A stretch of DNA of 64,000 bases from Thermodesulfovibrionales bacterium (GCA_020062545.1 JAGUWD010000020.1:62001-126000); one strand, 5' to 3'; positions 1-10,098 are shown, numbered from the stretch's first letter. Made by a program: numbers and translations. The notes: generated by a model from the letters alone, not told the origin.

Positions 1-457
1 TCTCGGTGCCATCAGGCTGTTTCTCTTTTACCTTTGATTTTGAGGTAATCTTAAAAGTTCTGTCGCGCGTAGCCTTTATTCTTTTTGCAATTTCATCGAG
101 CGCCCAGTCCCATTCAACCTCTTTCCATTCAGTTGCGCCCGGTGCACGGTATCTGGGCTTTGTCAGCCGCGTGGGATTATTTACGATCTGATAAAGGGAC
201 TGTCCTTTTGAACAAAGGGTTCCTTCATTAATGGGATGATCGGGGTCTCCCTCTGTGTTTATAACCTTGCCCTCTGATGTATACACTATAATGCCGCATC
301 CAACAGAACAGTAAGGACATATTGTCTGCGTCTCTTTTGCATTCTTAATTCTAAGCCCCTGCGCATATGCCTTTACAGGATTGAGATTAATGCCGAGAGA
401 GCCTATGAGCAGCGACCCTCCTGAAATCTTGAGAAAGTCCCGTCTTGATACCCCCAT
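1..457 (-). CDS. Formate dehydrogenase (molybdopterin, FdnG-type) alpha subunit, N-terminal part, truncated at window edge
   Basis: Minus-strand reading from ATG at 457 gives MGVSRRDFLKISGGSLLIGSLGINLNPVKAYAQG...ICPYCSVGCGIIVYTSEGKVINTEGDPDHPINEGTLCSKGQSLYQIVNNPTRLTKPRYRAPG; twin-arginine signal plus Cys4 [4Fe-4S] motif. Not in the ORF track because it runs off the window. Confidence 0.85.
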   Translation of the reverse strand, partial: MGVSRRDFLKISGGSLLIGSLGINLNPVKAYAQGLRIKNAKETQTICPYCSVGCGIIVYTSEGKVINTEGDPDHPINEGTLCSKGQSLYQIVNNPTRLTKPRYRAPGATEWKEVEWDWALDEIAKRIKATRDRTFKITSKSKVKEKQPDGTE

Positions 458-588
458 GACAACCCCCTATTAAAAATTTTTATCAATACATTAATGTATG
501 AATAATAGCTCCATAAGGAAATGTTGTCAAGTTTTAGATTGGAAAATCAGAAAATACTTTGGTGTTTCTGTTGTCTGGAAATATAAAT

Positions 589-969
589 TTATTTTACTGA
601 TGCCTCTTTGCCCGGAAAGTCTATAACCTTCATCTCATCTTTCTGAATAGTGGAGCGTCCCTCAAATATGCCGCCCTCTGCAACAGACAGTTTGCTTGTG
701 TGAATATCGCCAAACAGCTTGCCGGTATGCTTGATCTCCACAAGTTCATCCGCATTCACATTACCCTCCACGCTGCCACCGATTACCACGCATCGTGCCT
801 TTATATCGCCTGTAACGGATGCATCATCTCCAAGTATAACCGAATCTGCAATAATGTTTCCTGTTAACTTTCCGTCAATCCTTAAAGTTCCATTGGCGGT
901 TATGTCGCCTTTGAATTCTGAATCATGACCGATTAATGCCTCAAGTTTATTATTTTTCTTTAGAAACAT
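589..969 (-). CDS. Bactofilin (polymer-forming cytoskeletal protein)
   Basis: Repetitive beta-helix sequence FKGDITANGTLRIDGKLTGNIIADSVILGDDASVTGDIKARCVVIGGSVEGNVNADELVEI. Confidence 0.9.
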   Translation of the reverse strand: MFLKKNNKLEALIGHDSEFKGDITANGTLRIDGKLTGNIIADSVILGDDASVTGDIKARCVVIGGSVEGNVNADELVEIKHTGKLFGDIHTSKLSVAEGGIFEGRSTIQKDEMKVIDFPGKEASVK

Positions 970-1021
970 TTTTTGCCTCCCTGTGCATAAAGGGGGCTTT
1001 GTCCCCCCTTATGAAATCCCT

Positions 1022-1870
1022 CTAACTATTATTTTTAATAAAATCTATTGGATTTACCGGCTTGCCGTTATGCCATACCTCATAGTGCAGATGAGGCCCT
1101 GTAGTATTTCCTGTAGAGCCGACATGAGCTATGATATCTCCCCTCTTTACTTTCTGCCCTACCCTGACACCAATTGAACTGTTATGGGCATAAAATGTGG
1201 AATATCCAGATCCATGCTCTACAACTACGAGATTTCCGTTTCCTGCACTCCAGCCGGAAAAACTCACTATGCCGTCAGCAGTTGCCTTTACAGGCGTACC
1301 AGTGCCTGCCGAGATATCAAGCCCTGAATGGAATTCCTGTCCTCCGTATTTAGGGTTTTCCCTGTTGCCGAATCCCGATGTTATCCTTCCTATAATAGGC
1401 CAGCCCTTTGGAGTAGACATGTATATGTCTTTCTGGTTTTTCAGAAAATCCTGAATCTCTGTAACTCTCTCGATGGTATTCTTTATCTGGTCTTTCAACA
1501 GGTCCATATCCAGTGAGCCTGCGTCATGAATATTAACTTTTGCATCCACATTTTCAAGTATCTTTTCCTTGCTCTTAAATGATAAAAGCCTTTTAAACTC
1601 CGACTCTGCCTTTTCCAGCATGGATATGGTTGTTTTAAGCTCCACAAACTGGCCCATATAAAAATTCAATTTGCTTTTCATATTGTAGTATTCGATGGTG
1701 TCTATGGCAACCGAGACGACATAGATGGAGCCGACCAGCCATAATATCACGGATGACACAACGCCGACGGATGGGAGTTTTATATTGATTGTCCGCTTGC
1801 TGTCATGAGGTATGAGCATTATAGTGATGGGGGTGAAAAGTTTTCTAAAAAACCTTTTTAGTTTATACAT
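1022..1870 (-). CDS. M23 (LytM-type) peptidase with N-terminal TM and coiled coil
   Basis: HSGLDISAGTGTPVKATADGIVSFSG...GHLHYEVW-type motif (GPHLHYEVWHNGKPVNP). Confidence 0.92.
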   Translation of the reverse strand: MYKLKRFFRKLFTPITIMLIPHDSKRTINIKLPSVGVVSSVILWLVGSIYVVSVAIDTIEYYNMKSKLNFYMGQFVELKTTISMLEKAESEFKRLLSFKSKEKILENVDAKVNIHDAGSLDMDLLKDQIKNTIERVTEIQDFLKNQKDIYMSTPKGWPIIGRITSGFGNRENPKYGGQEFHSGLDISAGTGTPVKATADGIVSFSGWSAGNGNLVVVEHGSGYSTFYAHNSSIGVRVGQKVKRGDIIAHVGSTGNTTGPHLHYEVWHNGKPVNPIDFIKNNS

Positions 1871-2909
1871 AGCGTATCTTTTCTCCTCCTTTTTCTATAA
1901 ATCCAATATTGTAGGCGTCAAAGCCATATTGCTTTAAAGCGGAGATCGAAAGGTCGGAATTTTCTTTAGGTAATACTATAACATATCCGATACCCAGATT
2001 AAAGGTTTTTTTCATATCCTCATCAGGGACATTACCAAGTTTTTTGATAATATTAAATATAGGCGGCACCGGCCATGAGTTTTCTTTTATTACTGCGGTC
2101 AGTCCATCTCCGATTATTCTCGGCACATTGCCCACAATGCCGCCGCCTGTTATATGGGCCATTCCATGAATATCCATCTTATCTTTCAATGCATCGAATG
2201 CCTTCACATATATCTTCGTGGGCTTAAGAAGTTCTTCTCCGATTGTAGTGCCAAGCTCGGGCATGTGTGTATCAACATCGAATTTGACTGCATCGAAAAA
2301 TACCTTCCTTGCAAGGGAATAGCCATTGCTGTGCAGGCCGCTCGATGCTAAGCCTATAATGGCATCCCCCTCTTTTATCTTTGAGCCATCAACGATTTTA
2401 TCTCTATCCACAACGCCAACTGCAAAACCTGCAAGGTCGTATTCTCCTTCCCTATAAAATCCTGGCATCTCTGCTGTCTCTCCACCAATCAATGCACATC
2501 CTGATTCTTTGCAACCCTCTGCAATGCCTTTTACCACATCCTTTGCCTTTTCCGACTTGAGTTTTCCTGTTGCAAAGTAATCGAGGAAAAATAAAGGCTC
2601 CGCACCAAGGGTAAGAATGTCATTTACGCACATCGCCACAAGGTCAATGCCGACTGTGTCGTGCCTGTCCATCATGAATGCAATCTTTAATTTTGTCCCT
2701 ACGCCGTCGGTTCCGCTCACAAGCACCGGCTCTTTATACTTTTTAATATCGAGTTTGAACAATGCGCCAAAAGAGCCTATTTCGGTCATAACCTCTGGCC
2801 TGAACGTCTTTTTCACCAGAGGCGAGATGAGGCTGATAAACCTGTCGCCTTCGTCAATATCAACGCCGGCCTTTTTATATGTTAACTCTTCCATATCACC
2901 CCTAAACAA
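1863..2909 (-). CDS. purM: Phosphoribosylformylglycinamidine cyclo-ligase
   Basis: Full-length PurM sequence: SGTDGVGTKLKIA, VNDILTLGAEPLFFLDYFATG, GGETAEMPGFY. Confidence 0.95.
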   Translation of the reverse strand: MFRGDMEELTYKKAGVDIDEGDRFISLISPLVKKTFRPEVMTEIGSFGALFKLDIKKYKEPVLVSGTDGVGTKLKIAFMMDRHDTVGIDLVAMCVNDILTLGAEPLFFLDYFATGKLKSEKAKDVVKGIAEGCKESGCALIGGETAEMPGFYREGEYDLAGFAVGVVDRDKIVDGSKIKEGDAIIGLASSGLHSNGYSLARKVFFDAVKFDVDTHMPELGTTIGEELLKPTKIYVKAFDALKDKMDIHGMAHITGGGIVGNVPRIIGDGLTAVIKENSWPVPPIFNIIKKLGNVPDEDMKKTFNLGIGYVIVLPKENSDLSISALKQYGFDAYNIGFIEKGGEKIRYV

Positions 2910-3729
2910 ACTTCATGCTTATATCCACAGCCCTTGCAGAGTGTGTCAATGCGCCGATGGATATTATATCAACTCCTGTCTCTGCAATGCCCCTGATATT
3001 TTCGAGATTCACGTTTCCCGATGCTTCGAGAATGGCCTTACCCTTTGCAATCTTTACCGCCTTTTTCATATCAGGGATAGACATGTTATCGAGCATAATG
3101 ACATCAGCCCCTGCATCCAATGCCTCTCTTAATTCATCAAGACTTTTTACTTCGGTCTCAATTTTTAAGAGATGGTGTCCCTTCTTCGCAAGCATAACAG
3201 CCTTTTTCACACCACCTGCAATTTTTATGTGATTGTCTTTGATCAAAATCCCGTCATAAAGCCCGAACCTATGGTTTATTCCTCCGCCAACTCCAACGCC
3301 ATATTTTTCCATGATGCGCATTCCCGGTATGGTCTTTCTGGTATCAGCAATCCTTACAGATAACCCCTCGACTTTTTTTACAAACTGATTTGTCATCGTA
3401 GCAATTCCTGATATGCGCTGCAGTATATTCAATGAAATCCTCTCTCCTGCAAGAAGGCTTCTCGCTCTCCCTGAAATCATGGCGATTATATCGCCCTTTT
3501 TAACATGGGCTCCTTCATCAAAATATATTTGCATTTCAATACCGGGGTCTATCGCATTAAATACTTCCTTTACAAAAGGCATCCCTGCAAGTATAAAATC
3601 TTGCTTTGCAATGATATTCGCCTTGGCTTTTTTCTCCCTGGGAACAATCAAAAGGGATGTTATATCGCCATGTCCTATGTCTTCAAGTATCGCAAGATGA
3701 ATTGTTTCTTTTAAAAGTTCGTTCATCAT
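2902..3729 (-). CDS. nadC: Nicotinate-nucleotide pyrophosphorylase (carboxylating)
   Basis: EDIGHGDITS, ADTRKTIPGMR, KYGVGVGGGINHRFGLYDGILIKDNH, EASGNV. Confidence 0.95.
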   Translation of the reverse strand: MMNELLKETIHLAILEDIGHGDITSLLIVPREKKAKANIIAKQDFILAGMPFVKEVFNAIDPGIEMQIYFDEGAHVKKGDIIAMISGRARSLLAGERISLNILQRISGIATMTNQFVKKVEGLSVRIADTRKTIPGMRIMEKYGVGVGGGINHRFGLYDGILIKDNHIKIAGGVKKAVMLAKKGHHLLKIETEVKSLDELREALDAGADVIMLDNMSIPDMKKAVKIAKGKAILEASGNVNLENIRGIAETGVDIISIGALTHSARAVDISMKFV

Positions 3730-4208
3730 TTTTTCTTAAAAATTGAAAACAATCCGAATATCCCTCCGGCAACAGCGCCTATCGCAAGGGCAGAACGCCA
3801 GTCAAGAAGTGTGGTCACATTGCCGTTTATATTTTTACCTATCATGAGTATCGAAGTGCTGTTGTTGGAATTTATCTCCCTCGCAGCAATGATACCTGCA
3901 GCACTCTTATTTACAACTGCCTCTTCTGCTGAAACTGCAACAGGCGCAAATGAAAAATTAAGATTTGTGGTATTTCCTGCTGTCAGAATTCCTATGCTCT
4001 GGTTTAAAGAAAGGCTTGCACCACGCATCAGCACGGATGCTCCCTGCGTAACCTCAACCCGCTCGCCGTCAATGCTCAATGCACCGACCTGCTGCAGCTC
4101 GATATGGCCTCCTTCTACTGACCTGACAGTGCTCTGTCTTATGTTCATAAATTCTGCTTCGACCATACCAAGGTTTTTATTCTCCATCTCTATGATCTCT
4201 TTCTCCAC
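3726..4208 (-). CDS. Hypothetical protein with repetitive beta-rich N-terminus and C-terminal TM tail
   Basis: 160 aa ORF overlapping nadC start by 4 bp; hydrophobic C-terminus ALAIGAVAGGIFGLFSIFKKK. Confidence 0.7.
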   Translation of the reverse strand: MEKEIIEMENKNLGMVEAEFMNIRQSTVRSVEGGHIELQQVGALSIDGERVEVTQGASVLMRGASLSLNQSIGILTAGNTTNLNFSFAPVAVSAEEAVVNKSAAGIIAAREINSNNSTSILMIGKNINGNVTTLLDWRSALAIGAVAGGIFGLFSIFKKK

Positions 4209-4228
4209 TTTTTACCCCCTTTATTTTG

Positions 4229-4334
4229 TATTGGTAGCCAGTGGCCAGTTTCCAATAACCAGATTTTTCCTATCTGCAGACCAACAGTCACTTACTAATA
4301 TTTTCATGGCTACCGATCACTGGCTACTGTTTTT
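4229..4334. repeat. Heptad repeat inverted pair (CCAGTAG/CCAGTGG type) overlapping valS 3' end
   Basis: ttggtagccagtggccagtttccaataaccag ... catggctaccgatcactggctactg. Confidence 0.82.
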
Positions 4335-7141
4335 AATAGTTTTATGTTCTCCTCTATTTTTACCTTTTTATGTGTAAGGTCTCCAAACTTTACTCTCTCC
4401 TTTTCCACAACAGCCTGCGGGGCATTTTTCACAAAATCTTCATTGGAAAGCTTTTTGGTGAGGGTTGCCATTGCATCTTCTATCTTTGTCTTCTCCTTCT
4501 GAAGCCTTTCTATCTCCGCCTTCACATCTATCAGGCCTTCTATTGGAATATAAATTTCCATCTTATCCTTCACAGATACCGCAGAGCCCTTTACCCTCGT
4601 AATATCAGGTCCGATGCTTATCTCTTTGCACCGCGTTAATTTCATTATAGCGGTGAGATTGCTTTTAAGAATATCCTCAACCTCTTTTGATGAGGTCTTT
4701 ATATCTGCCCTGATTTCGAGCGAAGGAGCTATATTCAATTCACCTCTCACACTCCTTATACCTGTAACTGCGTTTATCACATAATTCATCTTCTCTTCTG
4801 CATCCAGATATTTCGGCAGTTTTTCGGGATACGGAGAGGCCATAATGCTTTTGCTCTGTTTAAATACACTATTCCACAATTCTTCGGTAACATATGGCAT
4901 AAATGGATGAAGCAGTTGAATGGTCTTTTCGAGGACAAAGAACAGATAGTTTATAATTGTTGCCTTTTCTTCACTGCTCCCATGATGAAGGACAGGCTTT
5001 GTAAACTCTATGTACCAGTCACAGAATTCATGCCAGACAAATTGGTATATGCTGTTTGCAGCATCGTTAAATCTGTAGTTCGTGAGATTTCTGTTTACCT
5101 CTTCTGCTGTAAATGCCAGTCTGCTCAATATCCATTTACTCGGAAGGTCTAGGTCATTGTCATGTCCGTGCAATGGCTGCTTTCCCCATAAATCTTCATT
5201 ATTCACTATGAATTTCGTTGCATTCCATAGCTTATTTATGAAGTATCTGTATCCTTCTACCCGGTCCTCAGAAAATCTCACGTCCCTTCCCTGTGCTGCA
5301 AATGCAGCGAGGGTGAACCTGAATGCATCGGCGCCATATTTATCTATCATCACGAGCGGGTCTATAACATTTCCCTTTGACTTGGACATCTTCTGTCCCT
5401 TTGAATCACGTACAAGGGCATGGATATAGACATCCCTGAAAGGCACATCATTCATGAATTTAAGCCCCATCATGATCATGCGTGCGACCCAGAAGAAAAG
5501 AATATCAAAGCCTGTAACAAGGACGCTGGTTGGATAGAATGTCTTTAAATCCTCTGTTTCATCAGGCCATCCTAATGTAGAGAAAGGCCACAATGCAGAT
5601 GAAAACCATGTGTCAAGGACATCAGGGTCACGGATTATGTTTTTGCTGCCGCATTCTGGGCACTCTTCCAAATCCTCTCTTAGGCAAATCGGCTTAACGC
5701 TCTTTGATATTCTTATGATCTTCGAATTTTTGATTATGTCCTCATGGCCCATTCCCGACTTTCTTAGTTCCGAATATATACCGCCTGTGACCTTTCTTCC
5801 GTCCTTGAGCATGGCAGGCTCAAAAAATATATGCTCTATCATCTCTCCCTGAGGCGGCATTCCGTCAGAGCCTTTGCAGTCAGGGCAATACCAGACAGGT
5901 ATCCGGTGACCCCACCATATCTGACGGGATATACACCAGTCCTTTATGTCCCTCATCCATGCAAAATAGTTGTTTTCCCACTGCTCTGGAATAAGCCTTA
6001 TACTTCTCTCCTCGACTGCCTTTACCGCTTCTGCAGCAAGGGATTCTATCTTCACATACCACTGAATTGTAAGGATAGGCTCTATTATGGTCTTGCATCT
6101 GTAACAATGTCCAACAGAGTGGCGATGCTTTTTGTCGCCTTCGAGCAAGTCGAGTTCCTGTAAATCTTCTATGACCTTTTTCCTGCAGGCATATCTGTCA
6201 AGGCCAATGTATCGCTCTCCTGCATCTGCTGACATGCGGCCGTCTTCTGCAATAACGCTTATAGACTTAAGATTATGGCGCTTACCAATTGCTTCATCAT
6301 TGAAATCGTGTGCAGGCGTTACTTTCACTGCTCCAGTTCCAAAGGAAGGGTCAACTGCCGGATCCGCAATTACAGGTATTTTCCTGCCAGCCAGTGGCAG
6401 GTCAAGACTTTTGCCGATAAGGTCTTTATATCTCGCATCTTCAGGATGCACTGCAACTGCAGTATCGCCGAGCATTGTCTCAGGCCTTGTGGTTGAAACC
6501 GTGATATAACCATCTCCCTCTGAGAGCGGATATTTTATGTTATACAGTTTACCGTCAAGCTCCTCATATTCAACCTCAAGGTCAGAAAGTGCAGTATGGC
6601 ACCTCGGACACCAGTTGATTAAGCGGTTATCCCTGTATATGAGACCTTCTTCAAATAGCCTTACAAAGACCTCCCTGACAGCCCTCGATAATCCTTCGTC
6701 CAGGGTAAATCTCTCCCTCGACCAGTCGCAGGACGCACCAAGCTTTTTAAGCTGATGGATTATTCTCCCGCCGTATTCTGCCTTCCACTTCCAGACCCTC
6801 TCGATAAATGCATCTCTACCTAATTTATATCTGTCTATTCCTTCCTTGGATATTTCTCTCTCTACAACATTCTGGGTCGCAATCCCGGCATGGTCAGTTC
6901 CGGGAAGCCATAATACCTTATGCCCCAACATCCTTTTCCATCGTGCAAGAATATCCTGAATCGTGGCATTAAGGGCATGACCCATGTGAAGGGAGCCGGT
7001 GACATTAGGCGGAGGAATGACTATGCAAAAGGGCGACCTGGCAGCATCGGGATCCGGTTTGAAATATCCGTTCTTTTCCCAAAAAACATACCATCTGTCT
7101 TCTATGTCTTCAGGACTGTAAGTTTTCTTTAATTCGATCAT
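4310..7141 (-). CDS. valS: Valyl-tRNA synthetase
   Basis: PPPNVTGSLHMGHALN (HIGH motif), KMSKSKGNVIDP (KMSKS), C-terminal coiled coil. Confidence 0.97.
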   Translation of the reverse strand: MIELKKTYSPEDIEDRWYVFWEKNGYFKPDPDAARSPFCIVIPPPNVTGSLHMGHALNATIQDILARWKRMLGHKVLWLPGTDHAGIATQNVVEREISKEGIDRYKLGRDAFIERVWKWKAEYGGRIIHQLKKLGASCDWSRERFTLDEGLSRAVREVFVRLFEEGLIYRDNRLINWCPRCHTALSDLEVEYEELDGKLYNIKYPLSEGDGYITVSTTRPETMLGDTAVAVHPEDARYKDLIGKSLDLPLAGRKIPVIADPAVDPSFGTGAVKVTPAHDFNDEAIGKRHNLKSISVIAEDGRMSADAGERYIGLDRYACRKKVIEDLQELDLLEGDKKHRHSVGHCYRCKTIIEPILTIQWYVKIESLAAEAVKAVEERSIRLIPEQWENNYFAWMRDIKDWCISRQIWWGHRIPVWYCPDCKGSDGMPPQGEMIEHIFFEPAMLKDGRKVTGGIYSELRKSGMGHEDIIKNSKIIRISKSVKPICLREDLEECPECGSKNIIRDPDVLDTWFSSALWPFSTLGWPDETEDLKTFYPTSVLVTGFDILFFWVARMIMMGLKFMNDVPFRDVYIHALVRDSKGQKMSKSKGNVIDPLVMIDKYGADAFRFTLAAFAAQGRDVRFSEDRVEGYRYFINKLWNATKFIVNNEDLWGKQPLHGHDNDLDLPSKWILSRLAFTAEEVNRNLTNYRFNDAANSIYQFVWHEFCDWYIEFTKPVLHHGSSEEKATIINYLFFVLEKTIQLLHPFMPYVTEELWNSVFKQSKSIMASPYPEKLPKYLDAEEKMNYVINAVTGIRSVRGELNIAPSLEIRADIKTSSKEVEDILKSNLTAIMKLTRCKEISIGPDITRVKGSAVSVKDKMEIYIPIEGLIDVKAEIERLQKEKTKIEDAMATLTKKLSNEDFVKNAPQAVVEKERVKFGDLTHKKVKIEENIKLLKTVASDR

Positions 7142-7171
7142 AATTAAATTAAACGATTTTAATTTCAGCGA

Positions 7172-7338
7172 TATATGTCAGACGCGGATCAAAAACTTTA
7201 AACTCCGCACTTGTAAAGACATTTACCTTGCATCCGTCATCTACTACATTGGATACTTGTTGGGTGATGCAATTATAATCCTTTGTTATACACATGAAAT
7301 ACGACTTTTTAAAGGCTTTGAGCCGTGCCTGACATATA
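7172..7338. repeat. Intergenic inverted-repeat element, family copy A
   Basis: TATATGTCAGaCgCGGaTCAAAaaCTTTAAA / revcomp of far end TATATGTCAGgCaCGGcTCAAAgcCTTTAAA. Confidence 0.75.
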
Positions 7339-7344
7339 GCACGC

Positions 7345-8331
7345 TCAACTTAGCTCTGAAGTAATCTTTTCTATCTCTTTCTTTATCAATGTTTCGGCAA
7401 CTTCAGGTACGATCCTTTTAATCGCAGCCTCGATCTCGCCCCTCATGGATCCCATCAAGTCCTTCATCAACTCCCTTGTTACATTCTCAATAATATCCGG
7501 CGCTATTGATGATACTGCCTGTTCAACCGAATCCTTTATTGCTGAAGATATCCTGGGTAATACATCGCTAACTATGACACCTGAAATTTTTTCTTCAACA
7601 CTTCCCTGCGGTATCTCTGAAACCTGTTCAATTACGGGTGCTGCCAACGGCTCTTTATGTTCTTCGGTAGTAGGAATTTCTTCTTCTTTCATTGTCTCGG
7701 CCATCGTTCCGGCCATAGCCTCTGATAATTCAGCCTCAAAACCCTTTGCCTCATATTCCTCTTCTGCCATCACCTGTTCCTCTGCCTTTTCTTCAGCTAC
7801 TGGAATCTCCTCATCCCACCTCGGCTCCTGAACTTCCAATTTAGATAATTCAACCGATTCGGACATAGCTCCGGATAATCCAACAGAGACTTCAGAAGTA
7901 CCGGCCTCAGACAGCAATTCCTCCTCCTGGATTTCTTCGGCCTCAGCCTGTTTTGCAGGCTCGAAATTCTTGAGCAAAGCCTTTACCTTGCTTATCAATT
8001 CCTGAGATTCAAAAGGCTTGATGATAAAGTCATCCGCATAAACTGATTTCGCATACTCTTCGTCAAATGGTTCGAATGCACCTGCAAGAAGGATTACCGG
8101 GATCATGGCAGTGGCCATGTCATTCTTTATCTTTTCGCAGAGTTGATAGCCGTTTAATTTTGGCATCTCGATATCCGCAAGAATAATATCGGGTTTGAAT
8201 GACTCCAATGCCTGAAGGGCCTGTTCTCCGTCATTAAATGCCCTTATCTCAAAATCTTCTGGCGCCAGAACAAGCTCAACCACTTTCTGGATAGTCAGGC
8301 TGTCATCCGCTAACAGCAGTTTATAAGGCAT
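7345..8331 (-). CDS. Response regulator with Glu-rich linker and conserved C-terminal helical region
   Basis: REC domain KLLLADDSLTIQKVVELVLAPE...DIILADIEMPKLNGYQLCEKIK...KPF. Confidence 0.88.
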   Translation of the reverse strand: MPYKLLLADDSLTIQKVVELVLAPEDFEIRAFNDGEQALQALESFKPDIILADIEMPKLNGYQLCEKIKNDMATAMIPVILLAGAFEPFDEEYAKSVYADDFIIKPFESQELISKVKALLKNFEPAKQAEAEEIQEEELLSEAGTSEVSVGLSGAMSESVELSKLEVQEPRWDEEIPVAEEKAEEQVMAEEEYEAKGFEAELSEAMAGTMAETMKEEEIPTTEEHKEPLAAPVIEQVSEIPQGSVEEKISGVIVSDVLPRISSAIKDSVEQAVSSIAPDIIENVTRELMKDLMGSMRGEIEAAIKRIVPEVAETLIKKEIEKITSELS

Positions 8332-8384
8332 AATCCCCCTTTGTCGTACAGGTTATAAACTCTATAATGCTATGACGCTGTTTG

Positions 8385-8756
8385 TCAAGACTTTTTCTTG
8401 TTTCTGTAGTCCTCTATTGCCTTCCTTAATGCATCGGCACCGAGATTGGAGCAATGCATCTTCTGGGGTGGAAGCCCGCCCAGTTCCTGGGCAACCGCCT
8501 CTTTGGATATGCTTAATGCCTCATCGAGGGTTTTGCCCTTGACCATTTCTGTAATCATGCTGCTCACAGCAATGGCAGCCCCGCATCCGAATGTCCTGAA
8601 CTTCGCATCAACAATCACATCATTTTCGACCTTTATGAACAACTGCATTGCATCGCCACATGTGGGATTACCCTCCATGCCTACGCCATCTGCATCAGGA
8701 ATTTCGCCCACATTCCTCGGGTTCATAAAATGATCCATTACTTTTTGAGAATACAT
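8385..8756 (-). CDS. IscU/NifU-like Fe-S scaffold protein
   Basis: MNPRNVGEIPDADGVGMEGNPTCGD...FRTFGCGAAIAVSSMITEMVKGKT...HCSNLGADALRKAI. Confidence 0.93.
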   Translation of the reverse strand: MYSQKVMDHFMNPRNVGEIPDADGVGMEGNPTCGDAMQLFIKVENDVIVDAKFRTFGCGAAIAVSSMITEMVKGKTLDEALSISKEAVAQELGGLPPQKMHCSNLGADALRKAIEDYRNKKKS

Positions 8757-8773
8757 ATCTATCCTCCTCTGTA

Positions 8774-8883
8774 AATATCAAATTTCAAAATCCAAATAAA
8801 TCTCAAACTAAAGTTTACAAATTTGGTATTTGAGAAATTAGGTCTTGTTTGAAATTTGTGATTTGAAATTTGGATTTTATAAT
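8774..8883. repeat. Inverted short-period repeats (ATTTGAA/ATTTGGA type)
   Basis: caaatttcaaaatccaaataaatctcaaac ... gtttgaaatttgtgatttgaaatttggatttt. Confidence 0.75.
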
Positions 8884-10080
8884 TTATCCTGTGTAACATT
8901 TCTCTCCTTCACCTGCTTTGCCCCATCCTTTTGCAAATGGGGACATTTCTCTCAACTTATTAATGATCTGTGGAAATTCGTTGATGAAATAATCAACATC
9001 TTCATCCGTATTGTCCATACCGAGACTGAATACGATAGATCCCTGTGCAAGGGCAGATGGAATTCCGAGGGACAACAATACAGGCGAAGACTTAAGCGCC
9101 TTTGAAGAGCAGGCAGAACCGCTCGCTGCGTATATGCCTTTCATTGAGAGCATTAACAGCATTGCCTCTCCTTCTATAAATTCAACCACAAAGCTCGCAT
9201 GATGCGGCAATCTTTTTTCTGGATGCCCTGTAAGATATACATTCGGTATTTTAAGCACACTTTCTATTATTCTATCACGGAGCTTTTTACAGTGCTCCAT
9301 TCTCCTGCCCATCTCATTCTTTGCAAGCTCCGCAGCCTTACCCATTCCGACTATGGCAGGGACATTCTCTGTGCCTGCCCTCCTGCCACCTTCCTGAATG
9401 CCTCCGTAAATGAGGGGGACTATCCTTAATCCCTCTCTCACATACAAAGCGCCTGCTCCTTTGGGACCGTAAAACTGATGTGCTGTCATACTCAGAAGGT
9501 CAACTCCAAGCTCCTTCACATCAACAGGAATATTTCCTGTTGTCGCCACTGCATCCGTATGGAGTATTATATTTTTTTCCTTTGCTATTGCTGCTATCTC
9601 TTTTATAGGCTCTATAGAGCCAATCTCGCTGCTTGCATGGGCCACAGAAATAAGTATAGTTTCCTTTGTAATCGAGTCCTTAACAACATCCGGATCAACA
9701 AGTCCGTACTTGTCAACAGGAAGGTATGTGACTGCAAAGCCGCTCTTTTCGAGAAAGCGCGCTGAATTGAGAATGGAATGGTGCTCCACCTTGGATACAA
9801 TCACGTGCTTGCCCTGATTCTGTTTTGCAAGGGCAATTCCCCTGAGAGCAAAATTATTTGCCTCTGCACCGCTTGAAGTAAAGATAATTGTTGATGGTTT
9901 TGCGTTTATCAGGGAGGCGACAGATGCACGTGCATTTTCTATTGCATCCCTTGCATTTATGCCAAGGTCATATACGCTCAAAGGGTTTCCGAACTCTTCC
10001 TTGAAATAAGGCATCATTGCATTTAGAACATCCGGATGCAACGGGTTTGTTGCAACATGGTCAAAATAACACTTCCTCAT
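8884..10080 (-). CDS. Cysteine desulfurase (NifS/IscS family)
   Basis: MRKCYFDHVATNPLHPDVLNAM...HHSILNSARFL, SMTAHQFYGPKGAGALYVR, ASGSACSS; start chosen at MRKCYFDH because the upstream 13 codons lie in repeat DNA. Confidence 0.93.
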   Translation of the reverse strand: MRKCYFDHVATNPLHPDVLNAMMPYFKEEFGNPLSVYDLGINARDAIENARASVASLINAKPSTIIFTSSGAEANNFALRGIALAKQNQGKHVIVSKVEHHSILNSARFLEKSGFAVTYLPVDKYGLVDPDVVKDSITKETILISVAHASSEIGSIEPIKEIAAIAKEKNIILHTDAVATTGNIPVDVKELGVDLLSMTAHQFYGPKGAGALYVREGLRIVPLIYGGIQEGGRRAGTENVPAIVGMGKAAELAKNEMGRRMEHCKKLRDRIIESVLKIPNVYLTGHPEKRLPHHASFVVEFIEGEAMLLMLSMKGIYAASGSACSSKALKSSPVLLSLGIPSALAQGSIVFSLGMDNTDEDVDYFINEFPQIINKLREMSPFAKGWGKAGEGEKCYTG

Positions 10081-10098
10081 AATTTGTCTCCTTAAAAT

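Noticed and set aside
6-191. Plus-strand 61-aa ORF at window start
   Set aside because: Antisense to the truncated formate dehydrogenase alpha subunit.
5880-6107. 75-aa minus-strand ORF within valS
   Set aside because: Alternate reading frame of valS.
7141-7345. tRNA or riboswitch between valS and the response regulator
   Set aside because: No cloverleaf or known riboswitch core seen; the region is explained by hairpin element copy A.
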